From Propionibacteriaceae bacterium P6A17 (GTDB taxonomy: Bacteria; Actinomycetota; Actinomycetes; Propionibacteriales; Propionibacteriaceae), in NCBI GenBank assembly GCA_000619965.1, contig JHVD01000011.1, positions 1-64,000 of the forward strand: 64,000 nt of DNA, given 5' to 3'. The first letter of the stretch is position 1. Every line of letters begins with the position of its first letter. Below are positions 38,490 to 49,369 of the stretch, one piece after another. The notes below the pieces were generated by a model. It made no database searches and was not told the DNA's origin. It was given only the letters and a program-made list of their open reading frames with translations. A program made the translations under genes and the position numbers.

Positions 38490-39994
38490 CGTCCGCCTTC
38501 CTTCAACTGCGGGGTGGGATCCGTGATGCCGGCCACCGACAGGAAGCCGGTGGACGCCTCGTCGATGATCTGCAGCGCAGGCTTCGGGAAGAAGCCGAGC
38601 GCCAGGAGCAGGACGATCAGCGGGAACACGGCCGCCTTCTCACGCAGGCTCAGGTCGTGCGAGACCTGCTCCTGCACGGGCTCCGTCACGGGACCAGTCA
38701 TGGTGGTCTTGTACATGCGCAGCACGTAGGTGGCGGCCAGCACCATGCCGATCACCAGACACGCGGTCTGCACCGGGTAGCGCTGCCAGCTGCCCGCCAT
38801 CACGAGGAACTCCGAGACGAAGCTCGACATGCCGGGCAGCGCGAGCGCCGAGAGACCGGCCAGCAGGAAGTAGCCGGCCAGGACGGGGGCGACCTTCTGG
38901 ACGCCGCCGAACGCGTGGATGTCCGCGGAGCCGCGGCGCACGACGAGGAAGCCGACGACGAGGAACAGCGCCGCCGTCGAGAAGCCGTGGTTCAGCATGT
39001 AGAAGATCGAGCCGGTCATCGACTGGGTGGTGAGCGCGAAGATGCCGAACACCATGAAGCCGAAGTGGCTGATCGACGTGTAGCTGACGAGCCGCAGCAT
39101 GTCGGTGGCGTTGATCGCCATCAGCGCGCCGAACAGCATCGACACGATCGCCCACACGAGCACTACGGGCGCCGCCCACTGCATCGACTCGGGGAAGATC
39201 ACCAGACAGATCTTGATGATGCCGAAGGTGCCGATCTTGTCGAGCACGCCGACGAGCAGCGTCGAGGTGCCCGGGGTGGCGGCGGCGGCCGTGTCGGGCA
39301 GCCAGCTGTGCAGGCCGACGAGCGGCGCCTTCACCGCGAACGCGAAGAACACTGCCACGAACAGCCAGTTCGCCGTCGCCGGCGCCATCTCGAGGCCGCC
39401 GAGGTCGCCGATGAGCAGGCTCGGAGTGCCGGCCTGCACGGACACCGCGTAGAGGCCCGCGAGGCCCACCAGGAGCACCAGTCCACCGGCGAGCGAGAAC
39501 AGCAGGAACTTCATCGCCGCGCGTTCGCGTCCGACGCCACCGAAGCGGCCGATCATGAAGTAGATCGGGATCAGCGTCGCCTCGAAGGCGAGGTAGAACA
39601 ACAGCAGGTCGCCGGCGAGGAACACGATCAGCGCGAGGCCCTCCATCAGCAGCGCCAGCGAGAAGAACCCGCTCGCGGTGCCGCGGATGTCGTCGCGACG
39701 GTCGATGTGCCACTCCGCGAGGAACACCACCGGGACGAGGATGACCGTGAGGATCACGAGCATCGCGTCCATCGGCATCATGTCGAGCGCATAGTAGGCG
39801 CCGATGGGCCGGATCCATGGCACGGAGATCGCGAGCGCGGTCGCATTGCCGAAGCTCAGGATCGCAGTGGTCACACCCACGACGAGCGTGGTCAGGGCGA
39901 ACCCCATGCCCACCAGCTTCGCGACGTCGCCCCTCAGGGATGCGACGATCACGGCGCCGAAGATCGGCAGCAGGGCGAGGATTGTCAACAGCAT
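38486..39994 (-). CDS. nuoM: NADH-quinone oxidoreductase subunit M
   Basis: Antiporter-like complex I subunit of 502 residues with about 14 helices. Key segments are FYLAFEATLIPIYFMIGRFGG (split: YLAFEATLIPIYF, Glu of the channel), VKAPLVGLHSWLPDTAAAA with the conserved Lys and His, and MLRLVSYTSISHFGFM. ATG at 39994 with AAGGAG ten bases upstream; this is one of the few non-overlapping junctions, 14 bases after nuoL. It belongs to the proton-pumping arm. Confidence 0.96.
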   Translation of the reverse strand: MLLTILALLPIFGAVIVASLRGDVAKLVGMGFALTTLVVGVTTAILSFGNATALAISVPWIRPIGAYYALDMMPMDAMLVILTVILVPVVFLAEWHIDRRDDIRGTASGFFSLALLMEGLALIVFLAGDLLLFYLAFEATLIPIYFMIGRFGGVGRERAAMKFLLFSLAGGLVLLVGLAGLYAVSVQAGTPSLLIGDLGGLEMAPATANWLFVAVFFAFAVKAPLVGLHSWLPDTAAAATPGTSTLLVGVLDKIGTFGIIKICLVIFPESMQWAAPVVLVWAIVSMLFGALMAINATDMLRLVSYTSISHFGFMVFGIFALTTQSMTGSIFYMLNHGFSTAALFLVVGFLVVRRGSADIHAFGGVQKVAPVLAGYFLLAGLSALALPGMSSFVSEFLVMAGSWQRYPVQTACLVIGMVLAATYVLRMYKTTMTGPVTEPVQEQVSHDLSLREKAAVFPLIVLLLALGFFPKPALQIIDEASTGFLSVAGITDPTPQLKEGGR

Positions 39995-40008
39995 TTCTTC
40001 ATATCTCC

Positions 40009-41904
40009 TTAGCCCAGCTGCCCCAGTGCGACCACGGCCGCGAGCAGGATGACACCGGCGACGAGGATCAGCCCGTAGCTGCGCGAGTAGCCGTTCTGGC
40101 CCTTGCGCAGGTAGTTGCCGAGCCCTCCGGCGACCACCGCTGCCCCTTCGGGGATGCCGTCGAGCGTGGTGCGGTCGAACCAGGCCAGGCCGGCCGCGAG
40201 GCCCTTCGTCGGGCGGATGATCGCGTGCTCGTTGAAGGCGTCGCCGTAGAGGTCGTTGCGACCGACGAGCGCGAACACGTTGCGCGTCTGAGGCTCGGTC
40301 TCCGCGATGTCGTCCTTGAACATGTACCAGCCGATCGCCACACCGACGGCGACGACGGCCATGGTGAGCCAGCCGATCGGGGTGATGTGGAGGAGGCCGG
40401 TGTTGTGCACCTCGTGGCCCGTGGGGACCGCGAGCCACTCCTGGATCCAGCCGTTCATGAACAGGCCGGCCACCAGCGAGAGCACCGCGAGGATGATGAG
40501 CGGGATCGTCATCACCAGCGGCGACTCGTGCGGGTGCACGCCGGGCTGCCAGCGCTTGCGTCCGGCGAACGTCATCATCATGAGGCGGGTCATGTAGAAG
40601 CCGGTGATGCCGGCACCGATGAGCGCCAGCACGCCCAGCACGGTGTTCTGGTGGAACGCCGCCTCGATGATGTGGTCCTTCGAGTAGAAGCCCGCGGTGA
40701 ACGGGAAGCCGATGATGGCGAGGTAGCCCATCGCGAACGTGAGGAACGTGATCCGCATCGGGCCCGCCAGGGCACCGAAGTGGCGCATGTTGACGTCGTC
40801 GTTCATGCCGTGCATGACCGAGCCTGCGCCGAGGAACATGTTCGCCTTGAAGAAGCCGTGGGTGATGAGGTGGAAGATCGCGAACGCCGCGCCGATCGGC
40901 CCGAGACCGGCGGCGAGCATCATGTAGCCGATCTGCGACATCGTCGAGCCCGCGAGGACCTTCTTGATGTCGTCCTTGCTGCTACCGATCCAGGCACCAG
41001 CCAACAAGGTGATGGTGCCGATGACCGCGACGGCCATCGTCGCCTCCGGCGACTGGGCGTAGATCGCGTTCGAGCGAATCACGAGGTAGACGCCGGCGGT
41101 GACCATCGTCGCCGCGTGGATGAGTGCCGACACCGGGGTGGGGCCCTCCATGGCGTCGAGCAGCCACGACTGCAGCGGCACCTGGGCCGACTTGCCGCAG
41201 GCGGCGAGCAGCAGGAGGAAGCCGATCAGGGTCGCCCACCCTCCCATCTGCGGGGCCGCGGCGTTCACGTCGGCGAAGTTGACCGAGCCGATGAGCGCGA
41301 ACATCGTGAACATCGCGGAGGCGAGGCCGAGGTCACCGACACGGTTGACGATGAAGGCCTTGTTGCCGGCAGCGGCCGCCGAGTCCTTGTGCGCCCAGAA
41401 CGAGATGAGCAGGAACGAGGCCAGACCGACGCCCTCCCAGCCGATGAACAGCACGAGGTAGTTGTTGGCGAGCACCAGGGTCAACATGGCCGCGATGAAG
41501 AGGTTGAGGTAGGCGAAGAATCGCCGACGCCGCTCGTCGTGGGCCATGTAGCCGATCGAGTAGATGTGGATCAGGGAGCCCACACCGGTGATGAGGAGCA
41601 CGAACAGGATCGAGAGCTGGTCGATGAGCAGCCCGATGTCGACGCTCCAGCTGCCGGTGGCAAGCCACTCGTAGACCTTCACCTCGACGGCGCGCGGCTC
41701 CCCCAGCATCTGCAGGAACAGCAGGAGGCCGATGGTGAACGACACGATCGGGGCCAGCGTGGCCAGCCAGTGGCCCCACGCGTCCGAGACGCGGCCCAGC
41801 AGCAGCAGGAGGAAGGCCGTCGCGAGGGGGATCCCGATCATCAGCGGCGCGAGCGAGAAGAGCCCCACTGCTGCGGTGGTTTCCATGGTTTCGAGAAGGA
41901 TCAC
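40009..41904 (-). CDS. nuoL: NADH-quinone oxidoreductase subunit L
   Basis: Largest antiporter-like subunit, 631 residues, including the long C-terminal lateral helix that spans NuoM and NuoN. Conserved parts are FIGWEGVGLASFLLI (channel Glu), SAQVPLQSWLLDAMEGPTPVSALIHAATMV (quoted in part: PLQSWLLDAMEGPTPVSALI) and LAGSTMSQIGYMMLAAG. GTG at 41904 is chosen with AAGGGG at the end of nuoK nine bases upstream; an in-frame ATG six codons later is an alternative. Confidence 0.95.
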   Translation of the reverse strand: MILLETMETTAAVGLFSLAPLMIGIPLATAFLLLLLGRVSDAWGHWLATLAPIVSFTIGLLLFLQMLGEPRAVEVKVYEWLATGSWSVDIGLLIDQLSILFVLLITGVGSLIHIYSIGYMAHDERRRRFFAYLNLFIAAMLTLVLANNYLVLFIGWEGVGLASFLLISFWAHKDSAAAAGNKAFIVNRVGDLGLASAMFTMFALIGSVNFADVNAAAPQMGGWATLIGFLLLLAACGKSAQVPLQSWLLDAMEGPTPVSALIHAATMVTAGVYLVIRSNAIYAQSPEATMAVAVIGTITLLAGAWIGSSKDDIKKVLAGSTMSQIGYMMLAAGLGPIGAAFAIFHLITHGFFKANMFLGAGSVMHGMNDDVNMRHFGALAGPMRITFLTFAMGYLAIIGFPFTAGFYSKDHIIEAAFHQNTVLGVLALIGAGITGFYMTRLMMMTFAGRKRWQPGVHPHESPLVMTIPLIILAVLSLVAGLFMNGWIQEWLAVPTGHEVHNTGLLHITPIGWLTMAVVAVGVAIGWYMFKDDIAETEPQTRNVFALVGRNDLYGDAFNEHAIIRPTKGLAAGLAWFDRTTLDGIPEGAAVVAGGLGNYLRKGQNGYSRSYGLILVAGVILLAAVVALGQLG

Positions 41905-41917
41905 GGTGCTGGGCCCC

Positions 41918-42217
41918 TTAGAACTTCATCAGGCTGACGTCATCGACCGAGGCCGAGCGGCGCGCCCTGTAGACGGAGACGATGATTGCCAGACCGACGA
42001 CGACCTCGGCGGCGGCGACGACCATGACGAAGAAGGCCGCCATCTGCCCTTCGAGGTTGCCGTGCTGGCGGGCGAACGCGACGAACGCGAGGTTCGAGGC
42101 GTTCAGCATCAGTTCGATCGACATGAACGCGATGATCGCGTTGCGCCTGAGCAGGAAGCCTGCGACACCGACCGTGAACAGAATCGCGGACAGGACGAGC
42201 AGCGAACCGGTTGTCAT
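41918..42217 (-). CDS. nuoK: NADH-quinone oxidoreductase subunit K
   Basis: 99-residue, three-helix membrane subunit homologous to MrpC. The buried Glu is in [18 protein letters not shown] (about 34), and the second in [13 protein letters not shown] (about 70). ATG at 42217 overlaps nuoJ as ATGA. Full length. Confidence 0.96.
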   Translation of the reverse strand: MTTGSLLVLSAILFTVGVAGFLLRRNAIIAFMSIELMLNASNLAFVAFARQHGNLEGQMAAFFVMVVAAAEVVVGLAIIVSVYRARRSASVDDVSLMKF

Positions 42218-43029
42218 TCCTGGTCTCCTTCAGCCTGCGCGCGCGAGGCCTCGATGGCCTTGCGCACTTGATCGGTGGGCGCACGGAGCTGGTCGACGTC
42301 GACGGCGATGCCGCGGTCCAGCAGCGTCTGCGACAGCGACGTCTCCGCGACGGAACCGTCCGGCAGCAGCGCAGGCACCGAGATGGCGTTGTGCCTGGCG
42401 AAGACGCCCGAGCTGGGACGCGGGCCCGGGTGGGCGCCGGTCTCGGCGTAGGCGCGACGACGCTCCTCGGCCGACTCCGCCTGCGTGAGCTTCTTCTGGA
42501 GCTCGTCGGCGTGCGTCAGCAGGATGGCGCCCATGGCCGCGGTGATCAGCAGGGCCGCCGCCACCTCGAACGCCAGCACGTAGTCGTGGAAGACGAGCGC
42601 CGCGAGACCCTGGACGTTGCCGTCGGCATTCGCCTCGACGAGGTTCGCCGGCTCGCCGAAGTCGGCCAGCTGGCCGACCGCCAGGACGAGCAGGGCGCCG
42701 ACGCCGAGCGCCGCGAGGATCGCGGCGACCCGGTGGCCCTTGATCGTCTCGACGATCGAGTCGGTGGACTGGACGCCAATCAGCATGACGACGAACAGGA
42801 ACATCATCAAGATCGCGCCGGTGTAGACGATGATCTGCGCCACGAACAGGAACGGGGCGTCCATCGCCGCGAACAGCACCGCCAGGCCGATCATGAGGCC
42901 GGCCATGTAGACCGCCGAGTGGACGGGCTTGCGGGAGATCACGAAGGCCAGGGCGCAGAACACCATGAGCGGCGCCGCCACCCAGAACGCCACGTCACCG
43001 GCGGTGGCCAGTGGAACCAGGGGGATCAT
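42214..43029 (-). CDS. nuoJ: NADH-quinone oxidoreductase subunit J
   Basis: Five-helix membrane subunit near the quinone site and E-channel, 271 residues. The conserved pi-bulge region is [18 protein letters not shown] (about 65-82). About 90 residues after the last helix (from about 180) form a hydrophilic tail rich in Ala, Arg and Pro, longer than in E. coli NuoJ (184 residues) but common in Actinobacteria. ATG at 43029 overlaps the nuoI stop. Confidence 0.95.
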   Translation of the reverse strand: MIPLVPLATAGDVAFWVAAPLMVFCALAFVISRKPVHSAVYMAGLMIGLAVLFAAMDAPFLFVAQIIVYTGAILMMFLFVVMLIGVQSTDSIVETIKGHRVAAILAALGVGALLVLAVGQLADFGEPANLVEANADGNVQGLAALVFHDYVLAFEVAAALLITAAMGAILLTHADELQKKLTQAESAEERRRAYAETGAHPGPRPSSGVFARHNAISVPALLPDGSVAETSLSQTLLDRGIAVDVDQLRAPTDQVRKAIEASRAQAEGDQE

Positions 43030-43586
43030 TCGGCCACTCCTTGTCGTGCGGCGGTGCGGGTGTCCAGCTCGCCGGTGGGCGGCAGGCCGAGGAAGTAGTC
43101 GTCCTCGTCGTCACCGAGCCGACGCGGGTGCGGCGGCTGCTCCATGCCCGGCAGGAGCGGGGCCAGCAGCTCGTCCTTCGTGTAGATCAGCTTGCTGCGG
43201 GTCGTGTCGGCGATCTTGAACTCGTTGGTCATCGTCAGGGCGCGCGTCGGGCACGCCTCGATGCACATGCCGCAGAAGATGCAGCGCAGGTAGTTGATCT
43301 GGTACACGTGCCCGTAGCGCTCGCCCGGCGAGTAGCGGTTCTCGTCGGTGTTGTCCGCGCCCTCGACGTAGATCGCGTCCGCAGGACACGCCCACGCGCA
43401 GAGCTCACACCCCACGCACTTCTCGAGGCCGTCCGGCCAGCGGTTGAGCTGATGCCGGCCGTGGAAGCGCGGCATCGTGACCTTCTCCTCGCCCTTCTTG
43501 TGCGGGTAGCCCTGCGTGAAGGTCTTGCGGAACATCGTGTTGAAGGTGATGCCGAAGCCGGCCCACTCGTCCAGGAATCCCGTCAT
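43026..43586 (-). CDS. nuoI: NADH-quinone oxidoreductase subunit I
   Basis: 186-residue peripheral-arm ferredoxin subunit carrying clusters N6a and N6b. Two four-Cys motifs are [12 protein letters not shown] (about 57-68) and [12 protein letters not shown] (about 102-113). Amphipathic N-terminus [18 protein letters not shown] contacts the membrane. ATG at 43586 shares one base with the nuoH stop (TGATG). Clearly distinct from the shorter NuoI-like gene at 22895-23215. Confidence 0.97.
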   Translation of the reverse strand: MTGFLDEWAGFGITFNTMFRKTFTQGYPHKKGEEKVTMPRFHGRHQLNRWPDGLEKCVGCELCAWACPADAIYVEGADNTDENRYSPGERYGHVYQINYLRCIFCGMCIEACPTRALTMTNEFKIADTTRSKLIYTKDELLAPLLPGMEQPPHPRRLGDDEDDYFLGLPPTGELDTRTAARQGVAE

Positions 43587-44929
43587 CAGGCTTCCTCCTT
43601 CTTCCCGGCGTCCTCGGACGCCTCGACGTCGATGTCCTCATGCCCGCCGGCGACGACGCCGGCCAGCTCCGGGATCCGCTGGCCCGGGCGCGGAGGCACC
43701 GGATAGCCCCCGGCGAATGGATCGAATGGTTCGTCGCTGGCCACCGGCGGCGCCTCCGGATCCGGCTCGCCGAGATCCGTCCGGCGCTTCATCGCGATCA
43801 GGCCCAGGACCGCGATCGTGACGAGCACGCCCAGCAGCGCGGAGGCGCTCGGGAAGATCATCACGAGGACGAGGTAGACGAGCACGATCTCGATGAGGTA
43901 CTTCCAGCCGAGGTTCATGAACTGGTCGTAGCGGAAGCGCGGGAGCGTCCCGCGCAGCCACACGAAGACGGAGAGCAGCAGCTGCGTCTTCACGATGAAC
44001 ACGATCGGTCCGAGCCACGGGTTGTCGAAGCCGGGGATGAGGTTCAGCGGCCACGGCATCAGGTAGCCGCCCAGGAACAGCGTCGTGCACATCGCGGAGA
44101 CCGTCGCCATGTTGATGTACTCCGCGAGGAAGAACATGGCGTAGCGGAAGCCCGAGTACTCGGTGAGGTAGCCGGAGACGAGCTCGGACTCACACTCGGG
44201 CAGGTCGAACGGTGCGCGGTTGGTCTCGCCGACCATCGCGATCGCGTAGACGACGAAGCAGGGGAACAGCAGGAACCAGTACCAGCCCATGATCCCGTGC
44301 TCGCCGTTCATGAACAGCTCACCGGTGAACGGGTTGGCGAACGGGATCGGCTGGTTCTGCGCCTCGACGATGCCGTAGGTGGACATGGTGCCGGCCATCA
44401 TGAACACGCCCACCATGGCCAGACCCATCGACAGCTCGTAGGAGATCATCTGGGCCGTCGAACGAATCGAGCCGAGGAACGAGTAGGAGCTGTTGCCGGC
44501 CCAGCCCGCCAGGACGATGCCGTAGATGCCGATCGACGCGATCGCCATGACGAACAGCGCGGCCACGGGCAGGTCGGTCACCTGCAGGCGCGTCTCGTGC
44601 CCGCCGATGGTGACCGTCCCGCCGAGCGGCATCACGGTCCACGTCGTGAACGCGGCCATGCCGGCCAGCAGCGGCGCGAGGTTGAAGATGAACGGGTCTG
44701 CCTTCTTGGGGCGGAAATCCTCCTTGAAGATCAGCTTCGCGCCGTCGGCCAGTGCCTGTCCGAGACCGAACGGGCCGTTCATGATCGGGCCGAGACGGTG
44801 CTGCATCTTGCCGACGAGGCGCCGCTCGTACCAGACGTTGAAGATCGTCCAGAGCAGCAGGACGACGAAGAGCACGAGGACCTTCGTCAGGACGAGCCAC
44901 CAGGGATCCTGGAAGAAAATGGGGTTCAT
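43586..44929 (-). CDS. nuoH: NADH-quinone oxidoreductase subunit H
   Basis: Eight-helix membrane subunit forming the quinone tunnel with NuoB and NuoD, 447 residues. Characteristic parts are [19 protein letters not shown], the acidic loop of the E-channel [19 protein letters not shown] and [18 protein letters not shown]. About 65 C-terminal residues after the last helix are acidic and proline-rich ([16 protein letters not shown]) and absent in E. coli. ATG at 44929 overlaps nuoG (ATGA). Confidence 0.97.
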   Translation of the reverse strand: MNPIFFQDPWWLVLTKVLVLFVVLLLWTIFNVWYERRLVGKMQHRLGPIMNGPFGLGQALADGAKLIFKEDFRPKKADPFIFNLAPLLAGMAAFTTWTVMPLGGTVTIGGHETRLQVTDLPVAALFVMAIASIGIYGIVLAGWAGNSSYSFLGSIRSTAQMISYELSMGLAMVGVFMMAGTMSTYGIVEAQNQPIPFANPFTGELFMNGEHGIMGWYWFLLFPCFVVYAIAMVGETNRAPFDLPECESELVSGYLTEYSGFRYAMFFLAEYINMATVSAMCTTLFLGGYLMPWPLNLIPGFDNPWLGPIVFIVKTQLLLSVFVWLRGTLPRFRYDQFMNLGWKYLIEIVLVYLVLVMIFPSASALLGVLVTIAVLGLIAMKRRTDLGEPDPEAPPVASDEPFDPFAGGYPVPPRPGQRIPELAGVVAGGHEDIDVEASEDAGKKEEA

Positions 44930-47316
44930 GCGTCCTCTCCCCCCTCGAACGTGACGGCGGTCACCGCCACAGGCCTACCCGGGACGACGGCGAGCCGATC
45001 CTCTCCCGGGTTCAACGGAGCCCAGACCACGTCGTCGACCATGTCCGCGGTGACCACCACGGGCAGGACGAGTTCGCGGCCATTGGCGGCGACGCGCGCC
45101 ACCTCGTCGAGACCGAGCCGCTCGGCGGTCGCCGGCGACACCCGCAGCACGGGCCGACGCGCGGTCGCACGCAGGGCGATCTCCCCGTCGTTACCCCTCG
45201 ACGCGTCAAGCAGTTCCCGCCAGCCGGCGAGCACGAGGCCCTCCCCCGCTGCCGCGGGGGCAACGGCGGGAGCGGCGGGGCGTCCACCGTCCCAGTCCTG
45301 CAGCTCGTGGAACGCGGTCCACGCCGCGGCCGGGGTCCGCATCCCGAGCGGCTTGCCCAGCGCGTCGGCGAGCGCGGCCAGGATGCGCAGGTCCGTGAAC
45401 GGGGTCTGCGTCGCAGTGGTCACCAAGCCGACGGTCAGGTCCTGGCCCTCCCAGTTGCGGAAGTGGCCCGACTGCTCCTCGACGAGCGCCGCCGGGAACA
45501 CCACGTCGGCGCGCTCGGTGACCTCCGATGGCCGCTGCTCGATGGACACGACAAAGTCGGCCGCCTCAAGTCCCGCGAGCGCGGCAGCCGGATCGGCGAG
45601 GTCGCCGGGCTCGACACCCGCGACGACGACCGCCTTGAGCGTGCCCGCGGCGAGCGCCGCGAACTGTTCGTCTGCGGCAAGCCCCGGCCCAGCGGGCAGC
45701 GAGTCGACGCCCCACGCGGAGGCGACGTCGACGCGCGCGGCAACGTCGGTGACGGGACGCCCGCCGGGCAGCAGCCCGGGCAGGCAGCCGGCGTCGAGCG
45801 CGCCCTTGTCCCCGGCGCGTCGCGGCATCCACGCGACGCGGGCTCCGGTGGAGTCGGCCACGCGGGCGACGGTGCTCAGCAGGCCGGGCAGCGTCGCGGC
45901 GCGTTCGCCGACGAGGATGATCGCGGAGCCGTCGAGATCCGTGAGGGACTCGAGTGCCGCAGCCTCCCCGCCCGGGGCGGCGGCGATGAGCTCGGCCGAC
46001 AGCTTGCGGGATCCGACCGACGCGAACGGTGCGATCGTCTGCACCCGGAGCCCCTGCTTGCGCACGAGCTTGCGGAGCCGGAGGAACGCGATCGGCATCT
46101 CGTCCTCGGGCTCGAACGCGACGAGCACCACGCGCTTCGCGGCGTCGAGGTCCGAGTAGCGCAGTTGGGCGCGCCCCGCGACGAACGCCCCGAGGAACTG
46201 GGCCTCCTCATCGGAGGACGGACGCGAGCGGAAGTCGATGTTGTTGGTGCCGAGCACCGCCCGGGCGAAGCGCGAGTAGCCCAGCGCGTTCTCGACGGTG
46301 AGACGCCCGCCGGTCTGCACACCGACGGCCTCCCCCGCCTTCTTGAGACCCTCGACCGCCGCGTCGATGGCCTCCGGCCACGACGCCGGCTTCAGCACGC
46401 CGTCGCGACGGACGAGCGGGTACTTGAGGCGATCCTCGCGGGCCGAGACGAAGCCGAACCGGCCCTTGTCGCAGTTCCACTCCTCGTTGATGGCCGGGTT
46501 GTTGCCCGCCAGCCGCCGCTTGACCTGATGGTGACGGTGGTCCGTGCGCAGCTCACAGCCGGCCGCGCAGTGCTCGCAGGTCGTCGTCGTCGACACGAGG
46601 TCGAACGGGCGCGACTGGAAACGATAGGCGGCCGAGGTGAGGGCGCCCACGGGGCAGATCTGCACGACGTTGCCCGAGAAGTAGGACTCGTAGGGATCCT
46701 GCTCGTAGATGCCCACCTGCTGCAGCGCCCCGCGCTCGACGAGCGCGATGAACGGATCGCCGGAGATCTGCTCGGAGAACCGGGTGCAGCGCGCACACAG
46801 CACGCAGCGCTCGCGGTCGAGGAGGATCTGCGCCGAGACGTTGACCGGCTTCGGGAAGGTCCGCTTGAGCCCCCCGAAACGAGACTCGCCACGGCCGTGG
46901 CTGAGCGCCTGGTTCTGCAGCGGGCACTCGCCACCCTTGTCACAGATCGGGCAGTCGAGCGGGTGGTTGATGAGCAGGAACTCCATGATGCCCTGCTGTG
47001 CCTTCTTCGCCACCTCGGAGGTGACCTGCGTGTTGACCACCATGCCCTCGGCCACCGGCATCGTGCAGGAGGCCTGCGGCTTGGGGAAGCCACGCCCGTT
47101 GCCGGCATCCGGGATGTCGACCATGCACTGGCGGCAGGCACCGACCGGATCGAGCAGCGGGTGATCGCAGAAGCGCGGGATGTTCGTGCCGATCATCTCC
47201 GCGGCGCGGATGATGAGGGTGCCCTTGGGCACGCTCACCGGCACCCCGTCGATGGTGAGGTTGACGAGGTCCGGCCTCGGCTGCACCTCTGCGGAGGTCT
47301 TGGCGTCGACGCTCAT
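44926..47316 (-). CDS. nuoG: NADH-quinone oxidoreductase subunit G
   Basis: Large iron-sulfur subunit, about 796 residues. The N-terminal [2Fe-2S] domain has FCDHPLLDPVGACRQCMVD; the His/Cys motif is HPLDCPICDKGGECPLQ; [4Fe-4S] motifs are CVLCARCTRF and CPVG; then the molybdopterin-like domain begins with TCEHCAAGCEL, keeping four Cys (extra cluster N7 type). The C-terminal half is the degenerate formate-dehydrogenase-like domain with no cofactor role known. ATG at 47316 is preferred (GGAAGGAG seven bases upstream, TGATG overlap with nuoF); a GTG one codon earlier is possible. Confidence 0.95.
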   Translation of the reverse strand: MSVDAKTSAEVQPRPDLVNLTIDGVPVSVPKGTLIIRAAEMIGTNIPRFCDHPLLDPVGACRQCMVDIPDAGNGRGFPKPQASCTMPVAEGMVVNTQVTSEVAKKAQQGIMEFLLINHPLDCPICDKGGECPLQNQALSHGRGESRFGGLKRTFPKPVNVSAQILLDRERCVLCARCTRFSEQISGDPFIALVERGALQQVGIYEQDPYESYFSGNVVQICPVGALTSAAYRFQSRPFDLVSTTTTCEHCAAGCELRTDHRHHQVKRRLAGNNPAINEEWNCDKGRFGFVSAREDRLKYPLVRRDGVLKPASWPEAIDAAVEGLKKAGEAVGVQTGGRLTVENALGYSRFARAVLGTNNIDFRSRPSSDEEAQFLGAFVAGRAQLRYSDLDAAKRVVLVAFEPEDEMPIAFLRLRKLVRKQGLRVQTIAPFASVGSRKLSAELIAAAPGGEAAALESLTDLDGSAIILVGERAATLPGLLSTVARVADSTGARVAWMPRRAGDKGALDAGCLPGLLPGGRPVTDVAARVDVASAWGVDSLPAGPGLAADEQFAALAAGTLKAVVVAGVEPGDLADPAAALAGLEAADFVVSIEQRPSEVTERADVVFPAALVEEQSGHFRNWEGQDLTVGLVTTATQTPFTDLRILAALADALGKPLGMRTPAAAWTAFHELQDWDGGRPAAPAVAPAAAGEGLVLAGWRELLDASRGNDGEIALRATARRPVLRVSPATAERLGLDEVARVAANGRELVLPVVVTADMVDDVVWAPLNPGEDRLAVVPGRPVAVTAVTFEGGEDA

Positions 47317-48626
47317 CACTTGGCTCCTTCCTGGGCGAAGAGGGCGCTCTTCTCATACGGGAACAGCTCCCACGCCGGCGTGTGGTACCCCTGCTCGAAT
47401 TCCTCACGGAAGTGCCGCACCGCGCTCGTCACGCAGGCGACGGCGCCGTCGGCCAGCGCACAGAACGACTTGCCACCGATCTGCTCGCAGATGTCGAGCA
47501 GCTTGTCGACGTCGCCCTCCTGGGCGGTGCCCTGCTCGAAGCGCATCAGCAGCTGGACCAGCCACCACGAGCCCTCGCGGCAGGGCGTGCACTTGCCGCA
47601 GCTCTCGTGCTTGTAGAACTCCACGAACCGCAGCGTCGTGCGCACGACCGACGTGGTGTCGTCGAAGCACTGGAGGGCCTTGGTGCCGAGCATCGTGCCG
47701 ACGCTGGCCATGCCTTCGTAGTCGAGCGGGACGTCGAGGTGCTCCGGGGTGAGGATCGGCGTCGACGAGCCGCCCGGGGTGAAGAACTTCAGCTCGTGCC
47801 CGGCGCGGATCCCGCCGGCGAGCTCGAGGAGCTGGCGCATCGTGATGCCCATTGGCGCCTCGAACTGCCCGGGGTTGGCGACGTGGCCCGAGAGGGAGTA
47901 GATCGTGTAGCCCTTGGACTTCTCGGTGCCCATGGACTGGAACCAGTCCTTGCCGTGCTCGATGATGCTCGGCACCGACGCGATGGACTCGACGTTGTTG
48001 ACCACCGTCGGCGACGCGTACAGGCCCGCGACGGCCGGGAACGGCGGGCGCAGGCGCGGCTGGCCACGGCGGCCCTCGAGCGAGTCGAGCAGCGCGGTTT
48101 CCTCACCACAGATGTAGGCGCCCGCACCCGCGTGCACGATGAGGTCCACGTCGTAGCCGGAGCCGAACACGTTGCGGCCGAGGTAGCCCGCTGCGTAGGC
48201 CTCGCGCACCGCCTGCTGGAGGCGACGGATCACGTGCAGCACCTCGCCGCGGCAGTAGATGAAGGCCTGGTGCGAGTTGATCGCCCGGCAGGCGATGATG
48301 ATGCCCTCGACGAGCGAATGCGGGTTGGCCAGCAGCAGCGGCATGTCCTTGCAGGTGCCCGGCTCCGACTCGTCGGCGTTGACGACGAGGTACTTGGGAT
48401 TCGGATTGTCCTGCGGCACGAAGCTCCACTTCATGCCGGTCGGGAAGCCCGCGCCGCCTCGGCCGCGCAGCCCCGCGTCCTTCACCGTCGCGATGATGTC
48501 GGCCGGATCCATGGCCATGGCCTTGCGGGCGGCACGGTAGCCCCCGGTGGCCTCGTAGCGCGAGAGCTTCCAGGAGCCCTGCTCGCCCCAGTGCTCCGAG
48601 AGGACGGGCGTCAGCAGATCAGTCAC
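47316..48626 (-). CDS. nuoF: NADH-quinone oxidoreductase subunit F
   Basis: 436-residue NADH-binding subunit with FMN and cluster N3. The glycine-rich nucleotide segment is GLRGRGGAGFPTGMKW (about 53-68); AYICGEETALLDSLEGRRGQPR (quoted in part: CGEETALLDSLEGRRG) is the FMN/NADH signature; cluster ligands are in ESCGKCTPCREGSW (about 343-356). ATG at 48626 overlaps the nuoE stop (ATGA). Its presence means this complex I is an NADH dehydrogenase, not the truncated ferredoxin- or F420-linked form. Confidence 0.97.
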   Translation of the reverse strand: MTDLLTPVLSEHWGEQGSWKLSRYEATGGYRAARKAMAMDPADIIATVKDAGLRGRGGAGFPTGMKWSFVPQDNPNPKYLVVNADESEPGTCKDMPLLLANPHSLVEGIIIACRAINSHQAFIYCRGEVLHVIRRLQQAVREAYAAGYLGRNVFGSGYDVDLIVHAGAGAYICGEETALLDSLEGRRGQPRLRPPFPAVAGLYASPTVVNNVESIASVPSIIEHGKDWFQSMGTEKSKGYTIYSLSGHVANPGQFEAPMGITMRQLLELAGGIRAGHELKFFTPGGSSTPILTPEHLDVPLDYEGMASVGTMLGTKALQCFDDTTSVVRTTLRFVEFYKHESCGKCTPCREGSWWLVQLLMRFEQGTAQEGDVDKLLDICEQIGGKSFCALADGAVACVTSAVRHFREEFEQGYHTPAWELFPYEKSALFAQEGAK

Positions 48627-49369
48627 TGCTCCGACTCCTTCTGCGCGGTGGGTTCAGCGGATGCGCCGGGCGTGGGGGCCTTCCAGCCCCGCTCCTCGGC
48701 GATGCGGCGCCCCAGCAGGGACGCCTCTCCGGCCGACGGGCCCTCGTCGGCTCGACCATCGGGGAAGCCGGCGAGCACGCGCTCGGCCTCCTTCCACGAC
48801 GTGATGGTCGCGCCGCGGGGGCTGACCACCTCCTCGTCGCGCATCAGCTTGTCGAGCAGCTCGTCGGCCTTCTCCGGGGTCATGTTGTCGAAGAACTCCC
48901 AGTTGACCATCATCACGGGGGCGAAGTCGCAGGCCGCGTTGCATTCGAGCCGCTCCAGCGAGATCTGCCCGTCGGGGGTGGTCTGGCCCTCGTCGATGCC
49001 GAGCTTGCGCTTGGCGCGGTCGAGGAGGATGTCGCCGCCCATGACCGCGCACAGCGCCGTCGTGCAGACACCGACGTGCTGCTTGCCGGCGGGGCGGCGC
49101 TTGTACATGGTGTAGAAGGTGGCGACGCCGGAGACCTGCGCGGTGCTGATGCCGAGCACCTCGGCGCACGCCTCGATGCCGCGGGGGCTCACCCGCCCGT
49201 CGACGGACTGCACGAGGTGCAGCATGGGCAGGAGCGCCGAGCGCGGCTGCGGGTAGCGGCCCGCCAGCTCGCGCAGCTCCGCCATGGTGGTCTCGTCGAT
49301 GTTGGTCGACTGGTCCGAGTAGTCCACGGAGCCGGACTCGGGGAAGAACGATTCGAAGTGGCCGCTCAT
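48623..49369 (-). CDS. nuoE: NADH-quinone oxidoreductase subunit E
   Basis: 248-residue [2Fe-2S] subunit (cluster N1a) that forms the NADH module with NuoF and NuoG. Thioredoxin-like ferredoxin ligands are CTTALC (about 112-117) and CNAACD (about 152-157). [13 protein letters not shown] is conserved. About 60 residues at the C-terminus after residue 190 are low-complexity and unlike E. coli NuoE. ATG overlaps nuoD (ATGA). Confidence 0.96.
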   Translation of the reverse strand: MSGHFESFFPESGSVDYSDQSTNIDETTMAELRELAGRYPQPRSALLPMLHLVQSVDGRVSPRGIEACAEVLGISTAQVSGVATFYTMYKRRPAGKQHVGVCTTALCAVMGGDILLDRAKRKLGIDEGQTTPDGQISLERLECNAACDFAPVMMVNWEFFDNMTPEKADELLDKLMRDEEVVSPRGATITSWKEAERVLAGFPDGRADEGPSAGEASLLGRRIAEERGWKAPTPGASAEPTAQKESEQ